DNA of 11,895 nt from Caldisericia bacterium (GTDB lineage: Bacteria > Caldisericota > Caldisericia > B22-G15): positions 1 through 11,895 of the forward strand of contig JAGGSY010000005.1 in assembly GCA_021158845.1 (NCBI GenBank), given 5' to 3'. This document shows, piece by piece, positions 4,716 to 11,698 of this stretch; within the stretch, counting starts at the first letter, position 1; every line of letters starts with the position of its first letter. Both the position numbers and the translations under genes were made by a program. A model generated the notes under the pieces. It did no database searches. It was not told the DNA's origin and saw only the letters and a list, made by a program, of their open reading frames with translations.

Positions 4716-6725
4716 ATGAACACACTTATTTACCCACTTGTTGCTGGAATTACTGGTGTTGTTTTTTCTGTTATTCTCATATGGGATGTATTGAGGAATC
4801 CAGAAGGAACAGAGGAAATGAGAAAGATCTCCATAGCCATCAGAAAAGGTGCATCTGCTTTTCTTGTAAGAGAATGGAAGGTAATGAGTATAATAGTTCT
4901 TATCTTCGCTGTAATTGTAGGTATTCTTATTCATCCGTGGGTCGCAGTTTCCTATATATTTGGAACATTCCTTTCTGCCTTCTCTGGTTTTGTGGGAATG
5001 ACAGTTGCAACTCGGGCAAATGTAAGAACAACAAATGCAGCAAGACATTCAGCTGGAAAAGCTATTGATGTTGCCTTCTCTGGTGGTGCAGTCATGGGTA
5101 TAACTGTATCATCCTTGGGAATTTTAGGGTTAGTGATAGTCTACTTTATTGGTGCCAATTTTATAAGATCAACCAGTGTGCTTTCATTAATCACCGGATA
5201 CTCTATGGGTGCGAGTTTCGTTGCACTGTTTGCAAGAGTGGGTGGTGGAATATTCACTAAAGCTGCAGATGTTGGAGCAGATCTTGTAGGAAAAGTTGAA
5301 GCAGGGATACCTGAAGATGACCCAAGGAATCCAGCCACAATTGCAGACAACGTAGGTGATAATGTTGGTGATGTGGCTGGAATGGGAGCAGATTTGTATG
5401 AATCGTATGTAGGCGCAACAGTATCATCAATAGTTATTGCCCACGCATTATCAAAAACAGCTCCATTTGGAGAAAAGGGAATATTTTATCCATTAATTCT
5501 TGTATCAATAGGACTTATCGCCTCAATTCTTGGGGTTCTCTATGTGAAATTTTCATCAAAACTTGGAACAAATATAACTCCTCAGTATGCATTAAGAGGG
5601 GGAACATTTTTCACTGCGATACTCTTTACAATTATAGGGTATATTGTTACTAAAGTGTACCTTGGAATTCTTGAACCTTTCTATGCCACTTTTCTTGGAC
5701 TTATAAGTGGTGTAGTGATAGGCTTAATTACTGAATACTATACAGGTGGAAATCCAATAAAAAGAATTGCAAAGGCTTCTACTACAGGAGCAGCCACAAA
5801 TATATTGGCTGGAATGTCAGTTGGAATGGAAAGTACAATATTTCCAATTTTAATACTTGCCCTCTCCATATGGGGAGCATACAGATTTGCAGGTATATAT
5901 GGAATAGCTCTTGCAGGTTTAGGTATGCTCTCAACTTTGGGAATGTCTCTATCAGTTGATGCGTATGGTCCAATTGCAGACAATGCAGGTGGAATTGCGG
6001 AGATGAGCCATCAAGATCCAAAGGTAAGGGAAATTACAGACTCTCTTGATGCCTTTGGAAACACAACAGCGGCTATGGGAAAGGGATTTGCCATTGGATC
6101 TGCTGTACTCACAGCACTGGCTCTGTTTGTTGCATATGCTCAAACTGCGAAACTTTCCATAATAAGTATTTTAAAGCCAAATGTTGTTGCAGCTATGTTT
6201 ATAGGAGGCATGCTTCCCTATCTCTTCTCAAGTTATGCTCTCTCAGCTGTGGAAAAGGCAGCACATAAAATGGTAGAGGAGGTTAGAAGACAATTCAGAG
6301 AAATTCCAGGAATAATGGAGGGGAAAGCTGAACCAGAGTACGAGAAATGTGTTGATATTTCCACACAGGGAGCATTAAAGGAAATGATTATACCCTCTCT
6401 CATAACCATAGCTTCTCCCTTTGTTATGGTATTTCTCTTTGGTAAAGATGGTTTAGGTGGGTTTCTTGCAGGAGCACTCGTCAGTGGAGCACTCCTTGCG
6501 ATATTTATGGCAAACGCAGGTGGTGCGTGGGATAACGCAAAGAAACTTATAGAGAGAGGACTTTTTGGTGGAAAGGGCTCTCCTGCACATAAAGCAGCAG
6601 TGACAGGAGATACTGTAGGTGACCCATTTAAAGACACTGCTGGACCTTCCATAAATATACTCTTAAAGTTAATGAGTATCATATCATTAGTGTTTTTACC
6701 ATTTTTCCTAAGATTTTTACATTAA
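4716..6725 (+). CDS. hppA: Membrane-bound ion-translocating pyrophosphatase, K+-dependent, probably Na+-pumping
   Basis: Hydrolyses PPi in the cytoplasm and pumps Na+ or H+ across the membrane. The 669-aa protein is almost entirely hydrophobic helices, with the family's acidic loops: DVGADLVGKVE (185-195), DDPRN (201-205), DNVGDNVGD (211-219), ADNAGG (421-426), and GDTVGDPFKDTAGPS (631-645). GNTTAAMGKG (448-457) has A452 where K+-independent enzymes have Lys, so K+ dependence is predicted. In DLYESYVGA (226-234) the gate Glu is E229, the position used by Na+-PPases, with Gly one turn later where many H+-PPases carry Glu. S122 in AFSGG stands where plant enzymes have Arg (FRSG). The start ATG 4716 has AAGGAGG 5 nt upstream; a longer frame back to 4566 would run through two tRNA genes and is rejected. 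No promoter fits between tRNA-Thr and hppA. Confidence 0.95.
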   Translation: MNTLIYPLVAGITGVVFSVILIWDVLRNPEGTEEMRKISIAIRKGASAFLVREWKVMSIIVLIFAVIVGILIHPWVAVSYIFGTFLSAFSGFVGMTVATRANVRTTNAARHSAGKAIDVAFSGGAVMGITVSSLGILGLVIVYFIGANFIRSTSVLSLITGYSMGASFVALFARVGGGIFTKAADVGADLVGKVEAGIPEDDPRNPATIADNVGDNVGDVAGMGADLYESYVGATVSSIVIAHALSKTAPFGEKGIFYPLILVSIGLIASILGVLYVKFSSKLGTNITPQYALRGGTFFTAILFTIIGYIVTKVYLGILEPFYATFLGLISGVVIGLITEYYTGGNPIKRIAKASTTGAATNILAGMSVGMESTIFPILILALSIWGAYRFAGIYGIALAGLGMLSTLGMSLSVDAYGPIADNAGGIAEMSHQDPKVREITDSLDAFGNTTAAMGKGFAIGSAVLTALALFVAYAQTAKLSIISILKPNVVAAMFIGGMLPYLFSSYALSAVEKAAHKMVEEVRRQFREIPGIMEGKAEPEYEKCVDISTQGALKEMIIPSLITIASPFVMVFLFGKDGLGGFLAGALVSGALLAIFMANAGGAWDNAKKLIERGLFGGKGSPAHKAAVTGDTVGDPFKDTAGPSINILLKLMSIISLVFLPFFLRFLH

Positions 6726-6752
6726 TTTGAAATTAACTGGAGGTATAAAAGA

Positions 6753-8093
6753 ATGAAAGAAGAAGAACTTAAGAAGAAAACCATGAAGGAACTCTACAAG
6801 ATCTCTCAGGATTTAAAGGTTAAGAATTACTCCCATTATAGAAAAAACGAATTGATAAAAAAGATTATAGAGAGAATGGAGGAGTTAGAGAGCAAAGGTG
6901 AGACAAAGGTAAAGGATACAGTTAAGGTGGAGGTCAAACCTGAAAGGAAAACTGATTATTTCCCATATATTCCAAAAGAGGAACAGTACATAGCAAAGGG
7001 AATACTTGAGATTCTCCCTGAGGGTTATGGATTCTTACGAACAAAGTATACACCTTCTTCCTCAGATATATATGTTGCTCCATCACAGATAAAGAGGTTT
7101 AATCTAAGGGTTGGTGATGAAATTGAAGGTTGGGTAAGGAAACCACCAGAAAGAGATAAATACCCAGCACTCCTAAAGATTATTTCTATAAACGGTCTCC
7201 TCCCAGAACAGGCAAGGAGAAGACCTGTATTTGAGAATTTAACACCAATATTTCCTAACGAGAGGATAAGGCTTGAAACACCCAATGGAGATTTAGCCAT
7301 AAGACTTATTGAATTAATAGCACCACTTGGAAAGGGCCAAAGAGGATTGATTGTTTCTCCACCAAAAGCTGGAAAGACAACCCTCATGAAGAAAATAGCT
7401 CACTCCGTTGAGACAAATCACCCTGAGATAAAACTAATGGTGCTTCTTGTAGATGAAAGACCTGAGGAGGTAACAGACATGGAGAGATCTGTTAAAGGAG
7501 AGGTGATAGCATCAACATTTGATCTTCCACCAGAAAACCATGTGAGAGTTACAGAACTTGTACTTGAAAGAGCAAAAAGACTTGTTGAAATGGGTCATGA
7601 TGTTATGATACTCCTTGACGGAATAACAAGACTAACGAGAGCATACAATCTAATAACCCAACCATCTGGAAGGACCCTATCTGGAGGACTTGATCCTGCT
7701 GCAATACGAGGACCGAAAAAGTTTCTTGGCGCTGCAAGAAACATAGAGGAAGGTGGGAGTCTCACAGTACTTGCAACTGCCCTTATAGAAACTGGAAGCA
7801 AGATGGATGAGGTAATCTATGAGGAATTTAAAGGAACAGGAAACATGGAGCTTGTTCTTGATAGAAGAATTGCTGAAAGAAGGGTCTTCCCAGCAATAGA
7901 TGTAAAGAGGTCTGGAACAAGAAGAGAGGAACTTCTCTATGACCCAGAAGAGTATAAAAGAATATGGGTCTTAAGAAAGGTGCTTGCCAATGCAGATACA
8001 TTTGAGGCACTTCAAAAACTTGCAGATATGCTTATAAAGACTAAGAGCAACAAAGAATTTCTAAACACAATTGTGCCAGAGGAGGAATCTTAA
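6753..8093 (+). CDS. rho: Transcription termination factor Rho
   Basis: Hexameric RNA helicase that ends transcription and polices untranslated RNA. The 446-aa protein has the N-terminal helical Rho_N domain (1-47), a charged linker, the cold-shock-like RNA-binding domain (about 80-147, with GYGFLR and the DIYVAPSQIKRF RNP-like strand), then the RecA-type motor. Motor motifs are Walker A SPPKAGKTT (202-210), LLVDERPEEVTDM (231-243), Walker B VMILLDGITRLTRAYN (284-299), the Q-loop GPKKFLGAARN (320-330) and the secondary-channel/Arg-finger region with KGTGNMELVLDRR (360-372). Length and motifs are ordinary, without the long insertions seen in some phyla. ATG 6753 has GGAGGT 8 nt upstream, 27 nt after hppA. 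Its stop overlaps the tdk start as TAATG. rpmE, which often follows rho, is absent here. Confidence 0.97.
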   Translation: MKEEELKKKTMKELYKISQDLKVKNYSHYRKNELIKKIIERMEELESKGETKVKDTVKVEVKPERKTDYFPYIPKEEQYIAKGILEILPEGYGFLRTKYTPSSSDIYVAPSQIKRFNLRVGDEIEGWVRKPPERDKYPALLKIISINGLLPEQARRRPVFENLTPIFPNERIRLETPNGDLAIRLIELIAPLGKGQRGLIVSPPKAGKTTLMKKIAHSVETNHPEIKLMVLLVDERPEEVTDMERSVKGEVIASTFDLPPENHVRVTELVLERAKRLVEMGHDVMILLDGITRLTRAYNLITQPSGRTLSGGLDPAAIRGPKKFLGAARNIEEGGSLTVLATALIETGSKMDEVIYEEFKGTGNMELVLDRRIAERRVFPAIDVKRSGTRREELLYDPEEYKRIWVLRKVLANADTFEALQKLADMLIKTKSNKEFLNTIVPEEES

Positions 8094-8686
8094 TGAAAAA
8101 GGGGTGGATTGAAGTAATTACTGGATGTATGTTCTCGGGTAAGAGCGAAGAACTTATAAGAAGGGTGAGAAGGGCAAAAATAGCAAGACAGAAAGTTCAG
8201 GTCTTTAAGTCTTCCCTTGACACAAGGTACGATGAAGCAAAGGTTGTTTCTCACTCAGGAGCAAAGGTTGAAGCAATAAGTGTTGATCACCCAGAGGAAA
8301 TAATTGCAAAGATAGATGATGATACGCAGGTTGTAGCAATCGATGAAGCACAGTTCTTTTCTGAAAAAATTGTAGATGTAATTGAGTTCTTAGCCGATAG
8401 AGGGATTAGAGTCATAGTGGCAGGTCTTGATCTTGATTTCAGGGGAGAACCATTTGGACCAATGCCAGCACTTCTTGCCAGAGCTGAAAAGGTTGATAAA
8501 TTGACAGCCATATGCATGGTGTGTGGTGAAGAAGCAACAAGAACTCAGAGAATAATAGACGGAAAACCAGCATCCTATTATGATCCTGTTGTTATGATAG
8601 GAGCACAGGAGAAGTATGAGGCAAGATGCAGGAGACACCACATAGTGCCTGATAAACCTAATATTATACAGAGAGAAAGGAAATGA
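8093..8686 (+). CDS. tdk: Thymidine kinase, type II
   Basis: Phosphorylates thymidine (and deoxyuridine) with ATP in pyrimidine salvage. The 197-aa product shows the type II enzyme: P-loop GCMFSGKSE (11-19), DEAQFF (84-89) with catalytic E85, a zinc site made of C141-x2-C144 and C179...H182 or H183, and the substrate-binding lasso around YYDPVVMIGAQEKYEARC (162-179). Length is typical. The ATG overlaps the rho stop (TAATG). The Shine-Dalgarno GGAGG lies in the last Glu codons of rho, so translation is coupled. With upp further downstream this gives the window two pyrimidine salvage steps. Confidence 0.96.
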   Translation: MKKGWIEVITGCMFSGKSEELIRRVRRAKIARQKVQVFKSSLDTRYDEAKVVSHSGAKVEAISVDHPEEIIAKIDDDTQVVAIDEAQFFSEKIVDVIEFLADRGIRVIVAGLDLDFRGEPFGPMPALLARAEKVDKLTAICMVCGEEATRTQRIIDGKPASYYDPVVMIGAQEKYEARCRRHHIVPDKPNIIQRERK

Positions 8687-8720
8687 TGGGGTAGAAGAGA
8701 GAATTAGAGAATGGCAAAGA

Positions 8721-9167
8721 TTGATAGAAGAAAAAAACCTCAATGTATTATCCTACAAAGAGTTTATAGAAAAGGGAGAAGTTGTAAAAAATCCTTTATT
8801 CTTACCCTCTCTGTTTGAAACTCAATCTGTGAACTGGGAGGAAATAAAGAAAAAAATACATGGAGAAATCTACACAGAGTGTGAAAATCTGTTTTATTAT
8901 CTTGTAAAGAGCATGGAAGTAAAGGATGAGACTCTTTTAATCTATAATTTAGATGTAGAAAATGATTATGTTCTAATAGAAAAGATTAATTTAAACAGCA
9001 AGGAGAGATCTCATAAAAAGAAAAAACTATTCACACCCTATGGAGTAAAGGAATTTCTTAAATTTAGGGGTTTCTATGTAAAGGAGATATGGGGAGACAT
9101 CCCCTTTGGAAAGGTCACCTTTAACACAAAAACACTACTGTTAAGGATGGTGAAACATGGGTATTGA
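8721..9167 (+). CDS. Uncharacterised protein between tdk and prfA
   Basis: I do not recognise this family. From TTG 8721 it is 148 aa, rich in Lys, Glu and aromatic residues, with no signal peptide, transmembrane segment, Cys motif or nucleotide-binding loop, so probably cytoplasmic. The last 45 residues (FTPYGVKEFLKFRGFYVKEIWGD, then a strand ending RMVKHGY) have the helix-strand pattern seen at the end of many Rossmann-type methyltransferases, but no glycine-rich SAM motif exists; this is only a resemblance. The start is uncertain: the frame stays open upstream to 8646, and the extra part (VEERIREWQR before the TTG) looks like real protein. However, the only other candidates are CTG 8649 or ATT 8703, and the ATGs at 8683, 8686 and 8711 are out of frame. 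It overlaps prfA by 11 nt, so it is co-translated with it. Confidence 0.7.
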   Translation: MIEEKNLNVLSYKEFIEKGEVVKNPLFLPSLFETQSVNWEEIKKKIHGEIYTECENLFYYLVKSMEVKDETLLIYNLDVENDYVLIEKINLNSKERSHKKKKLFTPYGVKEFLKFRGFYVKEIWGDIPFGKVTFNTKTLLLRMVKHGY

Positions 9168-10224
9168 AGAGAAATTGAAAGAAATTGAAAGAAGATATCA
9201 GGAAATAGAAAAGAAGTTGTATGATGAAAAGATTTACAAAAATCCTGAACTTCTAAACAGATATGTAAAGGAGAGGGGGGAACTTTCAGAAATAGTGGAA
9301 ACCTATAGAAGACTTAAAGAGGTTAGAAAAAATATAGCTGAAACAGAGACACTTTTAAAGGATGAAGAGATGAAAGAACTTGCAGAGGAAGAAATTGAGA
9401 AACTCAAGGAGGAGGAAGAGAAACTTCACAATAAATTACTCCTACTTCTTATTCCGGAAGACCCAAGAGACAAAAGAAACGCAATAATGGAGATAAGAGC
9501 AGCAGCGGGAGGAGAAGAAGCAGCTCTATTTGCAGCAGATCTTTTTAGAATGTACGCCTATTATGCAGAAAAGAGGGGATGGAAAATAGAGATTATGGAT
9601 TCCCATCCAACTGACCTTGGGGGATACAAAGAGATAATTTTCTCTGTGATAGGCAAAGGTGCCTATGGTGACCTGAAGTTTGAAAGTGGAGTTCATAGAG
9701 TTCAGAGAGTTCCTGTAACTGAAGCTTCTGGAAGAATTCATACATCTACAGTAACTGTGGCAGTTTTTTCTGAAGTAGAGGATATTGATGTAAAAATAGA
9801 TCCAGAGGATCTGAGAATAGATGTATTTAGAGCAAGTGGACATGGCGGTCAATGCGTACAGAAAACTGAGTCAGCAGTTAGAATAACCCATATTCCAACA
9901 GGTATTGTTGTTACATGTCAGGATGAGAGATCTCAACTTAAAAACAAGGAGAGGGCTTTAAAGATTCTTAAAGCAAGACTATTTGATATGTATCAGAAAA
10001 AGAAGGAGGAAGAGGTAAGTAGAGAGAGAAAAAAGCAGGTTGGATGGGGGGAGAGAAGTGAAAAGATAAGAACATACAATTTTCCTCAAAACAGAGTTAC
10101 AGACCACAGAATAGGACTCTCCCTATACAATCTCCCTGAAATACTGGAGGGAAATATTGAAGAACTTATCAATGCGCTTAAGGAGGAGGATAGAAAGAGA
10201 AAAATTGAGGAGCTCAACCTATAG
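9157..10224 (+). CDS. prfA: Peptide chain release factor 1
   Basis: Reads UAA and UAG and triggers peptide release on the ribosome. The 355-aa protein has a long charged N-terminal helical domain (1-100), then the core. The codon-reading tripeptide is P186-V187-T188 inside RVPVTEASGRIHTS, the RF1 type (RF2 would have SPF). The catalytic GGQ is at 230-232 in RASGHGGQCVQKTESAVRITH. Residues after the Gln are Cys-Val-Gln instead of the common His-Val-Asn, a variation in a region that tolerates change. The Gln is the target of PrmC, encoded next. ATG 9157 lies inside the end of the preceding gene with AAGGA about 9 nt upstream. A Lys-Glu-Glu stretch near the end (10181-10190) contains a strong Shine-Dalgarno-like sequence ahead of prmC. 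Confidence 0.97.
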   Translation: MGIEEKLKEIERRYQEIEKKLYDEKIYKNPELLNRYVKERGELSEIVETYRRLKEVRKNIAETETLLKDEEMKELAEEEIEKLKEEEEKLHNKLLLLLIPEDPRDKRNAIMEIRAAAGGEEAALFAADLFRMYAYYAEKRGWKIEIMDSHPTDLGGYKEIIFSVIGKGAYGDLKFESGVHRVQRVPVTEASGRIHTSTVTVAVFSEVEDIDVKIDPEDLRIDVFRASGHGGQCVQKTESAVRITHIPTGIVVTCQDERSQLKNKERALKILKARLFDMYQKKKEEEVSRERKKQVGWGERSEKIRTYNFPQNRVTDHRIGLSLYNLPEILEGNIEELINALKEEDRKRKIEELNL

Positions 10225-11035
10225 AGTAATTGATCTTCTCAAACTTGGAAAAAAGATTCTTTCAGAAAAAAGAAACCCATATCTTGAATCTGAGATTATT
10301 ATTTCGTCTCATCTGGGTTTGAGTAAAGAGGAATTCATATTGAAAATGAACGAGGAGATATCCCCAAAAGATACTAATGAGATAATATTGAAACTTGAAG
10401 AAAGAAGAAAAGGAAAACCTTTATCATATGTGACGGGAGAAAGGATATTCTTATTAAGAAAATTTATGGTGTTTGAAGGCGTTTTTATCCCAAGGTTTGA
10501 AACGGAGGAGATTGTGTATCATTTAGTAAAAAGGGAAGAGAAGTTTGAAAATTGCCTTGACATATGTGCCGGAACAGGGGTTATGGGGATAAGCTTAATG
10601 CTTGAAGGAAAGGTTAAGAATTGTACATTTGTAGATATAAATCCTATCGCAATAGAAAATATCAAGGCAAATCTTTATAGATTTGGAGTTTCTGGAAAAA
10701 TTATTAGAAGCAATATGTTTGAAAAAGTTAGGGGTAAGTTTGACTTGATTATCTCCAATCCACCATACATTCCAGAAGGCATGCTTTATGAACTTGATGA
10801 GGATGTAAAAAAGGAACCATATGAAGCTCTGAATGGAGGAAAAGATGGTTTTAAATTTATAAGGATTCTCCTTTCGGAATCGGAAAAATATTTGAAAAAG
10901 GGTGGGAAACTTGTGTTTGAATATCCAGAATTTGGTCTGGAAAAAATAGAGAATATTAAAACTAAATTAAAATTTAAAGAAAAGATACCTACTCTCTCAG
11001 TGGATATAAAGGGGGCGGTATTTATTAAATTGTGA
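10205..11035 (+). CDS. prmC: Release factor glutamine N5-methyltransferase
   Basis: Methylates the Gln of the GGQ motif in release factors using SAM. From the start chosen here it is 276 aa, the normal family length. The N-terminal helical domain begins YRVIDLLKLGKKIL. IPRFETE (95-101) matches the family IPRPETE motif, the SAM loop is DICAGTG (119-125), the acidic loop is FVDINP (142-147), and the substrate Gln pocket is NPPYIPE (185-191). I chose TTG 10205 because an in-frame TTG at 10157 or ATG at 10172 would add 11-16 residues lying wholly inside prfA and outside the family N-terminus. The Shine-Dalgarno AGGAGGAGGA is about 14 nt upstream of 10205, longer than usual, so the exact start is open. 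Overlaps prfA by 20 nt; prfA-prmC pairing is widespread. Confidence 0.93.
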   Translation: MRSSTYRVIDLLKLGKKILSEKRNPYLESEIIISSHLGLSKEEFILKMNEEISPKDTNEIILKLEERRKGKPLSYVTGERIFLLRKFMVFEGVFIPRFETEEIVYHLVKREEKFENCLDICAGTGVMGISLMLEGKVKNCTFVDINPIAIENIKANLYRFGVSGKIIRSNMFEKVRGKFDLIISNPPYIPEGMLYELDEDVKKEPYEALNGGKDGFKFIRILLSESEKYLKKGGKLVFEYPEFGLEKIENIKTKLKFKEKIPTLSVDIKGAVFIKL

Positions 11036-11041
11036 TATAAT
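11033..11041 (+). promoter_or_regulatory. Possible extended -10 promoter for upp
   Basis: At the prmC stop codon the sequence reads TGA followed by a perfect TATAAT (11036-11041), forming an extended -10 (TGN-TATAAT). No -35 match is seen 16-18 nt upstream. Transcription from it would start near 11048, giving upp a leader of under 20 nt. It could give upp expression independent of rho-prmC. Confidence 0.4.
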
Positions 11042-11065
11042 TTTTAGAGGTTGAAAGGAGGTAAG

Positions 11066-11698
11066 ATGAAGTGGAAAAATGTGCATCTACTTAACCATTC
11101 CTTGATAAAACATAAATTAACATATCTGAGGGATAAAAATACAAAGCCAAAGGAGTTTAGAGAACTTGTAAAGGAGACATCTGCTTTGATGGCTTATGAG
11201 ATAACAAGAAATCTACCACTAAAGGAAACTGAGATAGAAACCCCTATTTCAACTACTACAGGTTTTATACTTTCCACAGAAATAACCCTTGTTTCAATAT
11301 TGAGAGCAGGGTTAGTTATGAGTGATGGGATTCTTGAATTAATACCAAACGCAAGGGTTGGGCATATTGGGCTCTACAGAGACCCTGAAACACTTAAGCC
11401 TGTAACATACTATGTTAAACTTCCAGAAAGAATAAGCGAAACGAAGGTTTTTCTCCTTGACCCAATGCTTGCGACTGGTGGATCTATAGTAAAGGGAGTA
11501 GAGATATTAAAGGAGAAGGGAGTTAAAGATATTGATGTAATATGTCTTGTTTCAGCTCCAGAGGGACTTGATTATGTGGTAAAGTTTTATCCAGATATCC
11601 CAATCTACACCATAGCCATAGATGAGAAATTGAACGATCATGGATACATTGTTCCTGGTCTTGGCGATGCTGGAGATAGGTTATTTGGAACAAAGTAG
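11066..11698 (+). CDS. upp: Uracil phosphoribosyltransferase
   Basis: Makes UMP and PPi from uracil and PRPP in pyrimidine salvage. The 210-aa product starts with the family block VHLLNHSLIKHKLTYLRDKNT (6-26 region), has ILRAGLVM (78-85), the PRPP loop LLDPMLATGGS (130-140) and the uracil-binding C-terminus YIVPGLGDAGDRLFGT. Length is standard (about 208-210 aa). ATG 11066 is chosen over the in-frame TTG at 11051 because AAAGGAGG (11054-11061) sits just upstream, and the resulting N-terminus MKWKNVHLL matches the family. It lies 30 nt after prmC. The stop TAG is followed at once by the ATG of the next gene. Confidence 0.96.
   Translation: MKWKNVHLLNHSLIKHKLTYLRDKNTKPKEFRELVKETSALMAYEITRNLPLKETEIETPISTTTGFILSTEITLVSILRAGLVMSDGILELIPNARVGHIGLYRDPETLKPVTYYVKLPERISETKVFLLDPMLATGGSIVKGVEILKEKGVKDIDVICLVSAPEGLDYVVKFYPDIPIYTIAIDEKLNDHGYIVPGLGDAGDRLFGTK

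Noticed and set aside
4635..6682. Long antisense reading frames opposite hppA (for example 6233-6682 and 4635-5048)
   Set aside because: They are shadows of the biased hppA codons; they lack ribosome-binding sites and protein-like motifs.
6722..6736. Perfect A/T inverted repeat TTAATTT-G-AAATTAA at the hppA stop
   Set aside because: No G-C pairs and no loop to form a stable hairpin; expected by chance in AT-rich spacer DNA.
8683..8713. ATGs at 8683, 8686 and 8711 as starts of the unknown gene
   Set aside because: All are out of frame with it; 8683 and 8686 meet a stop within a few codons and 8711 opens only a short frame.
9844..9858. Unusual residues after GGQ in release factor 1 (Cys-Val-Gln) as a sign of a non-functional or special factor
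   Set aside because: GGQ, the PVT codon-reading motif and all surrounding blocks are intact, and positions after the Gln vary among bacteria.
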